NCBI GenBank assembly: GCA_013339765.2
Contig: CM023448.1
Coordinates: 195,278,409 to 195,342,408 of the forward strand
From: Haemaphysalis longicornis
Taxonomy: Eukaryota > Arthropoda > Arachnida > Ixodida > Ixodidae
DNA length: 64,000 nucleotides
Direction: 5' to 3'
This document shows, piece by piece, positions 9,550-20,980 of this stretch; the stretch's first letter is position 1, and each line of letters starts with the position of its first letter. The notes below the pieces were generated by a model that searched no databases, had not been told where the DNA came from, and saw only the letters and a program-made list of their open reading frames with translations. The position numbers and the translations under genes were made by a program.

Positions 9550-12500
9550 TTATGCATGATATGATATGAGTTTCAGAAATTGAACTTCTGATAGATACTT
9601 AAAAACACGTTTGACAGTAAACATTGGTTCATCGCCTAAGAAGTACGATGGGTGGAGTGGGATTTGTTGTCTGTAGATTTCTGGAAAGTGTTTGCGTCGT
9701 GTGGTGTGGAGTGCCTTGCATGTGATTAGTATGTGAACTACGGATAGGCCCTCTCCACACCTGCTGCACACGGGTCTCGGAGACCCAGTGAGCAAGTGTG
9801 AATGTGTTACATAAGTGTGGCCTATCCGTAGCCTGGCTAAGGCTACTTCCGTGTGTCTGTCTTGTTTGTCTGTTATGTATCTACCTAAGTGTGGCTTTAT
9901 AGTGTAGAGTTTGTTCTCTGTTTGTGTGTCCCATGTTTCCTGCCAAGAATTGCGCAAGGCTGTCCGTACCAGTGGCTTCAGGTCGAGGTAGGGAACACAC
10001 GGTACATCTATGCTACTGCGGAGAGCAGCCACAGCGGCACCCTGGTCAGCAATTTCGTTCCCCCGAATGCCACTGTGACCTGGAACCCAGCAAACAATTA
10101 TTTTTAGTTTTGAGTGATCAGCAAGGGTTAGAGCTTTAATTAGATGCTGGAGCACAATGTTTTTCGTAGGTCTGAAGCAATGCAAGGCTGTTACCACACT
10201 TAGAGAGTCTGTAAAGATAATAGAGTGTTCTGTTCTGGTTTGTGTAATGTGTGTACTGCTAATAAGATACCATGCGCTTCTGCCGTAAAAATGCTGCTAT
10301 TTCTGTGTAATGTCTTCGTGCTGGTAAAGTTGGGGCCATATGCAGCACATGCGACGGCCGAAGAAGACTTTGAAAGATCGGTGTAGAAGGCGGTGTGCGG
10401 GTATTTGTGTTGTAACCGTAGGAAGTGCTGTAGTATAAGTTCCCTGTGCGCATTTCGTTTGTCGATATGTTTAAAAGAAATATCACACAAAATTCCTGAC
10501 CTCTCCCAAGGCGAAACGAGGTCAGCAGTAGAAGACTTTATGCTCTCCTCAAATGAAATCCCTAGTTCCTCAGCGAGGCCTCTCACTCGTATAGAGAAAG
10601 GAACGGGTATCGACGGCCGTGCTGCAAACGACGGTTCGGATGAACTGTTGTTTATGATAAAACTACATGGGTGGTTTTTTACAGAAGTCGTCTTAATAGC
10701 ATACAGCAATGAAGTATACGAACGCTGGTGTTCAAGGCTCCACCTATCACACTCTGCATACAGGCTTTCAATGGGACTCGTCCGGAGCGCTCCACATGCA
10801 AGACGGAGACCCAAGTGCAGCACTGGGTCCAACATTTTCAGAGCCGTTTTACAGGCGGACCCATAGACGACACTCCCGTAGTCCAACCGTGAGCCAATAA
10901 GGCTGGTAAAAACGCGGAGGAGTATTTGTTTGTCCGCTCCGTAGGAGCAATGCGAGAGGACCTTCAGGATATTCATGGTTTTCAGGCATTTCTGTTTCAG
11001 GTGTTTTATATGCGGAATGAATGTCAGTTTTTCATCAAGTACCACGCCTAAAAATTTGTGTTCCTTTTTGAGAGGGATTGAGACACCTTTAAGCTTAATA
11101 TCAGGATCAGCATGAATCGCTCGCCTCCTTGAAAATAGAAGAGAAGTACACTTTTCTGGATTAAGCTTAAATCCATTCCTGTCTGCCCAGTCAGCGACTT
11201 TGTTGACACCAAGCTGGACTTGCCTCTCGCAAACCGACAGATTACAGGATTTGAAGGAGATTTGAACATCATCTACATAGAGAGAGTAAGAAATGGTTGG
11301 TGGCAAGCCTTTCCCAAGAGAGTTCATTTTTATAATAAACAGCGTGCAGCTCAAAACACCCCCTTGAGGCACACCGTTTTCCTGAACGTGAACTCGGGAA
11401 TATGTATTGCCCACTCTCACACGAAAAGTTCTTTCTGACATGTAACTTGCAAGCGTATTTAACATGTTGCCTGACAAACCAAAAGACTTAAGGTCGCTAA
11501 GAATTCCATAGCGCCATGCAGTATCATACGCTTTTCAATATCGAAAAAATACTGTCATACAATACTGTTTATGAATAAATGCATCTTTGATGTAGGATTC
11601 GAAGGCAACCAGTTGATCATTTGTAGATCGACCTGCCCTGAAGCCTGCCTGGCAGCTCTCGAGTTGTACGTTGTACTCCAAAAAGTACACAAGCCTTCTG
11701 TTAATCATCTTCTCGAGGAGCTTACACAGGCAGCTTGTCAGGGCGATAGGGCGATAACTGGCGGGGGAGGATGGGTCCTTCCCCTCCTTCAGAAAAGCAA
11801 TAACTATAGCCTCCCTCCAAGACCTTGGGATGTGCCCCGAGAGCCATATTTTGTTGTAAAGGTGAAGGAGTGTTACAAGAGTGTCTGTGTGCAGGTGTTG
11901 TATCATTGTATATGTTATGTTGTCTGGGCCCGGAGCTGAAGGCTTACAGCCGCTCAGAGCAGCCCTTAGTTCATGAAGCGAGAACTCGGAGTTATATGAA
12001 GTGGCTGATCTGTTGTTATCACATAATGGCTTCTTTTCAGCGGCGGTTTTATGTTTCAGGAAAGTGTTTGTGTAATGTGCGGAACTGGACACGTGTTGGA
12101 AATGTTGTGCGAGTGTGTTAGCCTGGTCTTCGAGCGTGTCTCCTGTTGGGCTAACGAGGGGCAGGCTGTGTGTCTCTTGCGCTTTAAGTTTCCGTATTCT
12201 TGTCCAGACTTTGTGGGTGTCAGTGTACGAGTTTATGGATGTGAGGAAGGCACGCCAACTCTCCCTCTTTGCCTCACGGCGCACGCGTTCCCCCAGGCCT
12301 TCGCTCGTTTGAAAGATATCAGGTTATCTGAAGTAGGGTATCGACGAAGGATACCCCACGCCTTGTTCTGGGCCTCTCGTGCCTGCCTACAGTCCTGGTT
12401 CCACCAGGGCCTCCTTTGGTTGCGTGGGGCACTGGAGACCTGGGGAATGGACTTTTCAGCGGCGTCAAGAATGTGGGCCGTGACCAGGTGGGTTGCTTCC

Positions 12501-13278
12501 TCTATGTGTAGGTGTGTTATGGATGTGTGGTGTAGTTTAGATGTTTCTGTGAACGTGTTCCAATTAGCTCTCACTTCATTGAACTTTTTGTGGGAAGGGG
12601 AACTGTTTCGGCCTATATATGACAGTGAGGTAGGGAAGTGGTCACTACCGTACGGGTTGGTGTCCACCTCCCATTCTAGGGAAGGAAAAGAACTGCTGAG
12701 CCGATAGCTAAGTCTAGGTGTGAATAAGTGTTGTGTGCTATGTTATGGTATGTAGCCTGTTTCTTGTTAAATAGGCATGCTCCTGATGATGTTAAGAACC
12801 TTTCAATGAGGCGACCCCGCGCATCTGTTCGAGAAGAGCCCCAGAGTGAGTTGTGTGCATTCAGGTCACCTAATAGTATATAAGGTTCAGGTAACTGATC
12901 TATCAGTGTTTCGAAATCAGAACTTGTTAGCCGATGATCAGGAGGGATGTATATGGAGCATATTGTTACTAGCCTGTGAAAGATTATCGTTCGGATGGCA
13001 ACAGCCTCGAGGTTAGTGCTCAGAATGACCGGATGACATGCTAAGGATTTTTGTGCGATTATAGCCACACCACCAGAAGAGGTTGGGCACCCATCTCTGT
13101 CCTTTCTGAAGACCAGATAATTGTTGAGGAAGTTGGCATGTTTTCTGTTTAAATGTGTTTCTTGTAAGCACATGACACTTGTTTGGTTGGCATGCAGTAA
13201 CTCGTATACATCATCAAGATTTTTAAGAAGGCCTCTACAGTTCCATTGGATGATATTTTGTCTTCCCATTATAGCCAT
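9550..13278 (-). pseudogene. LINE ORF2: AP endonuclease, reverse transcriptase, RNase H (broken)
   Basis: Starts at a true ATG (13278), 35 bp after the ORF1 stop. Endonuclease: IIQWNCRG, LQETH and GGVAII, then GDLNAHNSLWGS, with SDH in the next frame (12667-12233). A frameshift near 12670 and another near 12284-12233 lead into RT (GPDNITYTMI, REAIVIAFLKEGKDP, PIALTSCLCKLLEK). The stop at 11535-11537 falls on the DIEKAYD motif A; the same frame resumes to give the YVDD box and thumb down to 10200. After a further frameshift the RNase H ends at 9550, with a FYTDLSK start and a VPGHSGIRGNEIAD signature. Enzyme of target-primed reverse transcription; not functional as read. Confidence 0.93.
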
Positions 13279-13312
13279 TTAAGAGCAACTGGAGTTGGGC
13301 ATGAGTGTGTAT

Positions 13313-14688
13313 TCATGTGTTATCTCTCGGGGCTTGTACTCTTGGGAGGGGCTTTTTGGGCCTGTCTGTTGGCTTGGACGTCGAAGGCCGTTCTTTGCGC
13401 TGCGATGCAGGCAGATACGGCCCGACGTCCATCTCATCTCCAGATGTCCTGGGTGTTCCCGACAGACTGGGCTCCCTGGACCTGGATGTAGCACCTTTTA
13501 GGGCGTTTTTCTCTTCAACCACCACTGCCGAGGGCGTAGTGGGCGCCACGGGCAGGACAGGTGGTGGGGCGAGATTTGGAGAGGGTGTGGTTTCCTCCGT
13601 GTCCATTTCCACAGGGATCTCGGGTGTGCTCGAGACCTGTGAGGCAGGAACAGGAGTGACCACGCTCCCATCAGCATGAGTGGCCACCTCAACCACTGCC
13701 GGTCCAGCAAGTGGCGTGGTGACCGGGGCGGCTGCCACAGGCAGCCTCGTGGGGGGCGGAGGCGGGAGCAAGTCAGCTGAGCTGTATTGCGTCGCCGCCG
13801 AAACCAGGCGCCGCTCCGCCCCCCGGCGAGCAGCGTCGGCGTACCTTCCGGAGTTGAAGAGTGCAAACCTCTTCCGGGCCTCCGGAAAGCTGATGTTTTC
13901 ATTGACCTTCAATGTGATGATTTGTTTTTCTTGTTTAAATGTTTCACACGATCGTGAATATGCTGCGTGAGGTCCATGGCAGTTAGGGCAGGTGAAGTTG
14001 CTTGCGTCGCAGTTGTCTGGGAGATGGTCAGGTTGACCACACTTTGCACATTTTGGTCTTCCCCGGCAAGAGTTCGTACCGTGCCCATACCGCTGGCATT
14101 TGTAGCAGCGGCGTGGGTTTGGCACGTACGGGCGCGTGGGACATCGCAAGTAACCTGCCGTCACGGATTCTGGTAGTGGGGTTCTGTCAAAGGTCAAAAT
14201 TACGTGCTTTGTTTTAATCTCTTTGCTATCTCGTCGTATTGTGATGCGCCGGACTGCTGTGACCCCTTGGTCACGCAGTCCTTCAAGGATGTCGGTTTCG
14301 GTTTCGTTGATTAGATCGAGTTCGGAGATGACGCCTTGAGAAGAGTTTAAGGTTCTGTGAGGTGTGATCGTAATTTCTAGACCATCGATGTTAGTTTGTT
14401 GAAGGAGCTTATTGGCCTGCTCTTTGTGGCTGACTTCAATGAGCACATCACCAGAAGTAAGTTTTTTCGCTTTGTAGTTTTTTCCAGCAACTTTCAAGAA
14501 ACTTTGCAACAAGGAAGACTGATTTTCCACTTACAGGGGTTTCTTTGTCAAGAGATTGCATAATGAGGAAGCGAGGAAAGATGTCATTGCTTCGGAGGTC
14601 AATGTTCAGAAGAGGTTTGGAAGTTACTTCGGTGCGGGCCCTTTTGAGGACCCGATCATTTGGTTTGGGGGGGTTTAGAGAATACCAT
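13313..14688 (-). pseudogene. LINE ORF1: gag-like RNA-binding protein with three zinc knuckles
   Basis: Nucleic-acid-binding partner of ORF2. The longest open frame (14530-13313, 405 codons) begins with GTG right after a TAA and therefore lacks a normal start. The same protein seems to continue upstream in another frame (LRSNDIFPRFLIMQSLDKET) towards an ATG at 14686-14688, with single-base shifts near 14495 and in the G7 run at 14667-14673. Counted from 14530, an RRM-like region spans residues 18-125 and the knuckles lie at 142-155, 161-174 and 181-195; a Pro/Thr/Ser-rich tail follows. It is nearly intact; the shifts may be decay or homopolymer sequencing errors. Confidence 0.85.
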
Positions 14689-14957
14689 AAGCTATAGTAT
14701 AAAAGCAGGGGACGGGGGTACTTTCTTCGCTCGGGTTACCCTGATACCGAGAGAGGTCCCGGAGCTCCCTGCCTGGTAAACAGACAGGGAGCCCATCCGC
14801 CGGAGCTAGACCTGGGCTCCGACGGCCACCGTTTGTGGTTTCTACCCTTCACCTTAAAAACACATCACCACGGTAGGTCACAGCTTATGTTGGGGGCTCG
14901 GGGTCCGCGGTATCGCCAGTACCGTCACCAAGATTGCTCAAGGTGCCCCGTGCGGGG

Positions 14958-14973
14958 TCATTAACCATCCTGA
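14958..14973. repeat. Target-site duplication, right copy (16 bp)
   Basis: Exact repeat of 9374-9389. Confidence 0.95.
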
Positions 14974-15102
14974 ATATAGATATTTGGGTGCATCTGGACA
15001 TATAGGCAAACCTTTTTTTGGAAGGCACCTCTGATAAAAGACACTCTTCTGAAAAGACGAAGTTTGAATCGTCTTTTCGAGTTCGTCTTAACAGGAGTCT
15101 AC

Positions 15103-15246
15103 GGTATGTATGTATGTATGTATGTATGTATGTATGTATGTATGTATGTATGTATGTATGTATGTCTGTATGTATGCATGCAGTGATGCTATGCATGCAT
15201 GCATGTATGTATGCATGTCATGTATGTATGTATGTATGTATGTATG

Positions 15247-15277
<31 letters not shown>

Positions 15278-15300
15278 GTATGTATGTATGTATGGTATGC
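15103..15300. repeat. (GTAT)n microsatellite
   Basis: About 200 bp of GTAT units with an interrupted centre at 15165-15222. Confidence 0.97.
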
Positions 15301-15699
15301 TACATGAAAGGGAAGCCAACAATAAAATACCGGGCAATGGACAGGGGGTCAGGGGAGTATTTTCACAGTTTTTTCTGTAATAGAGTTTTACCATTGCTTA
15401 CTGTTAAAAAGCATAGAAGCAAATTCGCCACGTATCTGTTTACTTCGCTGCAAATACCGCCTGAATACGACAGTCTTCAGTCGCCTCTGCCACGTAAATG
15501 CCTCCCTTCTCACCCCCGCCTTCATCTCGTGGTCTCCCGATAGTGGAAGGCGAAGGAGAGGACAGCTGTCCAGTTCTCATGAGCTCTACAGAAAAACTTG
15601 GATAGTTGTGAAATTTTCCTGTAGTATCACTTAAAAGTGTTACCATCGTGAGCTTGAAGTCATCTGGCTCGCGCCAATATCCTACTTAGGCCGTAAGTC
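15301..15699. other. No gene seen
   Basis: No motif or repeat recognised. Confidence 0.5.
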
Positions 15700-15787
15700 A
15701 AATTGTCGCCATTTTACCGTCATATGTAGCTTCGAGGCGGTAGTGCACCGCTACCCCTAACACCGCCGGCGGGGCTCAGCCTCGCCT

Positions 15788-17330
15788 ATGGATGTGACGC
15801 CGCCGCATGTGGTAGCCCCAGAGGCTTCGTCGTTCGTCGTTCCAAGCCAAATACCATTGCCTGACGACGTAGACGACATGGACCAGCAGTCCTGAGAAGC
15901 ATTTTTCTGCACTAAAGAAGACGAAGAAAACAATAGTGCACCATGGATAGAAGTCACCCGACGTGCTCAACGCAAGAAGAATCCCACCCCTCCAGATGCA
16001 GGCACAACCCCACTCAAGCCCGCGATGAAACCGACCAGGAACTCCAGCCTAGTTTCAAGGAAGCCAAGGTCACCTCCACTTCCGGCGAACGACTACAAGA
16101 TGGTGATTCGCCCACGAAATGGCCTACCACTGTGTAAAATCAGCCCTTACAAGCTTGCCAGCTGCCTTCTGCATGAAGCTAAGCTCACGTGGCGAGAAGC
16201 GGATCTCAAGATCAGAACTAATGAGGCTCAAAACATACTGGTCGTTAGCACCCCGTACATCGCGGCGGCGAAAGTACTAAGCAAAATTCAACAGCTGAAC
16301 ATCGAAGACACAATTTTTCCACTAAACACCTGCGTTATTTCACCCGACAATTCCTGTAAGGTAGTTATTCTCAACATCTCTCTCGACGCCACACCAGAGC
16401 AAATAATGGCGGTTTTCTCTGCCCCTGGTTGGGAGCCCCTCACGTGCAGAAGACTTGGCGTGACGGGCACAATGCTGATCACATTTGCTGGAAAGAAAGT
16501 CCCTTTTTTCGTGTACATCGGAGGAGTTGAGACCAGGTGCTACCTATACAAGCAGACCCACGCCTTCTGCCACTTGTGCCACTCAACAGGTCATAGAGCC
16601 GATGTTTGCCCCAAGCCTAACGCTTTCACAGACGCCCACTGCAAGCGCTGTGGCCTGCTGAGACAAAAAGGTGTTCCGCACCACTGCTAGCCCAAGTGTG
16701 CACTCTGCGCGGGGAACACGTCACGGCTAGCAAGGAGTGCCCGAAACGCTTTCTTCCCCCAGTGAACTGGAGAAAAAAGCAACGCGAGGTCACCAAGGGT
16801 CGCCGCACAAGCCGGGAGTCATCAAGATCCCGCTTCAGATCCAGAGGGCCCTCCAGGGAGAGAAGCAAGACCGATCCAGGTCCAGGTCCCGAGGGAGAAC
16901 ACCTACCGCCAAGCGAAGATCAGCTGAAGATGTCACGGCAGTGCAGGTGAGCTGGGCTCAGATGCTCTCTTCACGTTCTCAGACCCCTCCTTCTCCTCCC
17001 CCCCAATCCACCCAACCGTGACGAGCTGGCGGAGCTAAAACGACTAAACGCTCAGCTTCTTGCCGAGATTAAAAAACAACGGGAGGAAAATCGACAACTC
17101 CATAATGAGCTCCTCGCACTCAAGGCAGAAATCAGGCAAAGGATAAACCCTACGCCAGAAAAACGCAAAAAACCTGACCCTACCACACCAGAGCCCGCAA
17201 AAATACCCCCTTCCAGTTCAACTCCCCCCCCCCCCTCCCGTACGACAGAATTCCAGCTGGCACAAGAGAAATCCCAAATCACCGAAACCGTAACAGGAAA
17301 TGATGGTCATGGTAAAATAAATCACTCAAT
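15788..17330 (+). pseudogene. LINE-2 ORF1: gag-like protein, zinc knuckles and coiled coil
   Basis: Starts at ATG 15788 (MDVTPPHVVAPEASS). In-frame TGA at 15893-15895, then open to TAG at 16688-16690. The middle part has an RRM-like fold pattern (KVVILNISLDATPEQIMAVF) and the first knuckle CHLCHSTGHRADVC; a second Cys/His cluster (CKRCG...HHC) is cut by the TAG and a frameshift (the other frame reads EHVTASKECPKRF). An Arg/Ser-rich segment follows in shifting frames (16800-16920), and 17020-17130 encodes a Leu/Glu/Lys coiled coil (ELAELKRLNAQLLAEIKKQ). The RS-rich part and terminal coiled coil suggest RNA binding and oligomerisation. Inactive. Confidence 0.8.
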
Positions 17331-17486
17331 GGTTAGATAAATAAGGACAGGGGCACGCAGTCACTGCTCGTCACTCTCGTCGAGACCTCAAACCTTACAG
17401 CAGGCCATCAACCCTGACAGACGACGCCACCTCGCAAGACGGCACCTCCCAAAAACAGGAGCAATTCTCAGCAGGAATAAAAGCTT

Positions 17487-20400
17487 ACCATATGGCAATG
17501 GAATTGTAGGGGCTACAAGAACAAGTCAAGCTCACTACCTCAGTACATTGCCACCACTGAAGATTCGCCCGATATCATTACACTATCAGGAAACAAACTC
17601 CCCTGCGAAACTTCCGGGCTTCGTCACCTATGAAGATGTACCCACGAGCGCTCTCTCCACGCTAATAAGCAAATGGCTCACAGCCATACAGCATCCACTC
17701 CAGCGATCCGAGAAGATAGGAATACTCAATGAAATCGTACCGAGTAAGGTTAACGTCGCAGAGAGCTTATACGTGTTAAACATATATTGTCGCCCCAGAG
17801 GCCACGAAAGTAACCTTTCTCATGTAATCAAACAAGCAAAGCCCATTGCATCCTCTAACCTACTTGTTATCATGGGAGATTTTAACGTCGCACACCCCTT
17901 ATGGGGATGCAGCTACACCAACAAAAGAGGGACCACCTTGCACTCCGTCCTCCAAGACGAAAACTTCATTCTGCTATCGGACCCGCATGCTCCTACACGT
18001 TTGGACAATAGTGTCTCCAAAGACACGCCCCCGGATCTCACGATTACTACAGGGAACGTCAAGGCTATGTGGTCTCACACGGGGGAAACCCTGGGAAGCG
18101 ACCACTTCGTCCTTGCCACCACAATACATGGAAATATATACGCTGCCCCGCTAGGCGCAGCCAAGTTAATGGACTGGCCGAAATTTCGCAAACAAAGGGA
18201 GCAAGGCAGACTTGACGGTGCAGCGACCCAGCCCCTCACGCTAAAGGAATGGTCGACCCAAATTCGCGAAGACATGAATCGCGTTACAAACAATATTCAC
18301 CTGACCAGGGTGGCCCCGTGTAGACGACCTTCTCGACTTATGGGAAACAAGAAGGAGCCTAATCAAACGATGGAAAGGCGAGCGCCTCAATCGTCGCCTG
18401 AAAAAAGGATAGCTCTGCTGACGGAGGAAGCAGCCCGCTATGCAGCTCACCTATGCAAAGAAAGTTGGTTATCCCTTTGTGACAGTCTACAGGGCACACT
18501 AACTACATCAAAAACCTGGAGACTGCTATGATATCTAATCGACCCTTCTAAAAGCAAAACAGAATCGAATCACATCATGTGAAAGGTGATTCACACCCAC
18601 CCAGGGGATTCCGCTCACCTCATGAAGTCCCTCCAGGATAAATACCTCCCGGTCTATCCCAAAACCCCACTATCTCCATATACAGGGCAGCCCTATGTTA
18701 AAATGGATGAGGACATTTACATCCACGAAGTCAAAGCGGCCCTTCACATCAACAGGCGCAACACGGCTCCAGGAGGGAACGGCATAACAAATAAGCTGCT
18801 GGCTAACTTAGATAATGAGTCTATTATTGACCTCATGGGCCATCTCAACATGGTGTGGAAGTCAGGTCTGCTCCCGGAAGAATGGAAGATGGCAGAAGTG
18901 CACCTTATTCCAAAGCCTGGAACACCACCGAGCACAGAAAATCTACGCCCCATCTCCTTAACCTCGTGTTTGGGGAAGCTATTGGAACACATCATCCACA
19001 AAAGGCTACAGAACTACCTCAAACAGCACAACATGTTTCCTCATACCATGTGTGGGTTTCGCAGTCACCTCTGTACCCAGGACATACTTCTTCAACTTAA
19101 GGAAGAGGTCATGCTTAAAGCCTTCCGGGACCACCCAAAAGCCATTCTAGCCCTAGATTTAAAAGGGGCATTCGATAATGTCCGCCACACAGCCATACTC
19201 AAACAGCTAAACGGCCTAAACTGCGGGCAACGTACCTACACCTACGTTCGAGACTTTCTTGACGGCCGAAAAGCTATTCTGAAGGTGGGTGACCGGAAAT
19301 CAGGTCATGTTTCCCTCGGCAACAAGGGCCACCCCAGGGTGCCATCCTGTCCCCCTTGCTATTTAACATAGCCCCCATTGGTCTCCCTCCACTGCTGGCT
19401 GCGTACCAGGCATACGCTATGGATTATATGCGGACGATATTACAATATGGGCCATTCATGGATCAGTAGGGGACATGGAGAACAATCTACGGCAGGCGGT
19501 TTACATAGTCATTCAATATGCACGGCAGTGTGGCCTAGAATGCTCGCCGCGGAAATCGGAGCTGCTGATCGTCTCAGCAAGGAAGAAACTCTCTCCTGGG
19601 TCACCAACCATCTCCCTACACATGAACGGCCATGTAATTGTTCCGACTCCACAGGTCAGAATTTTGGGTATGCTTTTCCAAGCGGATCGCTCGAACACCC
19701 AACTGCTCAACAGACTTAAGAACACCACAGAGCAAGTATCCCACATGATCTGTAGGATTAGTACCAAGACGAGGGGTATGCGAGACGAGGATGTACTCAG
19801 GCTGGTTCAAGCCTTCGTCGTGTCTAGGGTCACTTACTCCCTCCCCTACGCCATGCTCTCCAAGACCCAAAAGGACAAGGTGGAAGCCCTGATACGCAAG
19901 GAGTACAAACTAGCATTAGGACTACCTGTTTCAACGCAGAAACTCTTGTAGTTGGGATGTTCACAATACCTTAGATGAACTATCTGAATCCCAGCATTTG
20001 AGTCAACTCTTACGCCTCAGCTCCACCCCTACCGGTAGAGCCATTCTGTCTCAACTGCGCTCTCCTCTGCAACACCCGCAAGCGGATGCGACTCAGCTAC
20101 CCGAGGAGGCTCGTAGGGAAGCCAGAGCGAAAGCTATTCTTAATCAATACGGCCGCTATGACAGCTGTGGTTTCTACTACGGAAGACCTCATTACATGCA
20201 CATAAATTCCCACCATCCACTCTCTGCAGGCGGAGGAAGCGGCCATCTCCCTAGCGATTGCACAAATTTCTGCCGAAACAATAATCACAGACGGCCAACA
20301 AGCATGTAGAACCTTCTCCAGCGGTTTCACATCTCGACCTTCCCGAACAATTCTTCTCCAGCATCTTCCTCGACATACCGTAAGGATTATTTGGGCTCCA

Positions 20401-20868
20401 GCCCACTCCGCCGTGTCTGGCAACGAAGCTGCCCACCAGCGTGCCCGAGAGTTGACCCACCGGGCAAGCCAGGAGTTCGACGAGCAGTGGCAGGTCTGCC
20501 CCCTCTTGTCGTTTCACGAAATCACTCAGCATTGCCGTCTCGAACGAACGCTATATCCTCCTGCGCACAAAAGCCTCACCAAAGAACAAGATCGCCACCT
20601 CCGAGGCATTCAAACAAACATTTCCCCACCCCACTAGAGCCCACATTCAGGTTCTTACCCTGCACTCCTCGCAATGCCGCTTCTGCGAGGCTCCGGCCAC
20701 CCTCTACCATATCATGTGGGGCTGTGACAAGAGCCCCCACCTACCCCCCCTGCCTTTCCCCTCCCCTGAGCACTGAGAGAAAGCACTGTCCAGCTCGGCC
20801 CCTGACGACCAGCTTTGGCTGGTGCAGGGAGCCCAAGAAGCCGGACGGACTCAAGGGGTCCTGGAATG
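17487..20868 (+). pseudogene. LINE-2 ORF2: endonuclease, RT, RNase H, C-terminal Cys/His motif (broken)
   Basis: The endonuclease opens with WQWNCRGYKNKSSSLPQYIA (about 17490), shifts frame near 17575, and continues to 18531 with VIMGDFNVAHPLWG and GSDHF. RT from 18586 carries EEWKMAEVHLIPKPG, LRPISLTSCLGKLLEH and the motif A region LALDLKGAFDNVRH; after a frameshift near 19330-19370 the YADD box is intact (about 19425) and the thumb runs to a stop at 19951. RNase H follows in shifted frames, with APAHSAVSGNEAAHQRA and HCRLERTLYPP. After the stop at 20637 the downstream sequence still encodes CRFCEAP...HIMWGC, a CCHC-like end seen in such LINEs. Inactive. Confidence 0.88.
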
Positions 20869-20980
20869 AGGACTCTTCACCAGGGCTGACAACTTTAGAT
20901 ACACGTTTATTCCTCCTCCCCCTCCTCCTCGTGGTCTCCCCTTTGTTTCCATCCCCCTCTCACTACAACCACGAAGGAGG

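Larger units (their letters stand above)
9390..14957 (-). mobile_element. Full-length LINE with RNase H (I/Jockey-type), LINE-1 of this window
   Basis: A 5568-bp unit flanked by an exact 16-bp target-site duplication. On the minus strand it has a 5' UTR (14957 to about 14690), a gag-like ORF1 with three zinc knuckles, an ORF2 with endonuclease, RT and RNase H, and a 3' UTR ending in ATTAAAATGCAACCATCATC. The domain set EN-RT-RNase H plus a zinc-knuckle ORF1 fits the I/Jockey superfamily. ORF2 carries several frameshifts, so the copy is inactive as sequenced. The long, exact duplication suggests a fairly recent insertion. Confidence 0.93.
15700..20940 (+). mobile_element. LINE with RNase H, second family (LINE-2 of this window)
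   Basis: Plus-strand unit with a gag-like ORF1, then endonuclease, RT, RNase H and a Cys/His tail, ending in CGTTTATTCCTCCTCCCCC. Its RT C-terminus and RNase H resemble the truncated copies at 26040-27410 and 35520-36730. I found no target-site duplication, so both ends are approximate. Confidence 0.85.

Noticed and set aside
11571..12707. Plus-strand frames of 98-218 codons
   Set aside because: Antisense shadows of the LINE RT and endonuclease on the minus strand.
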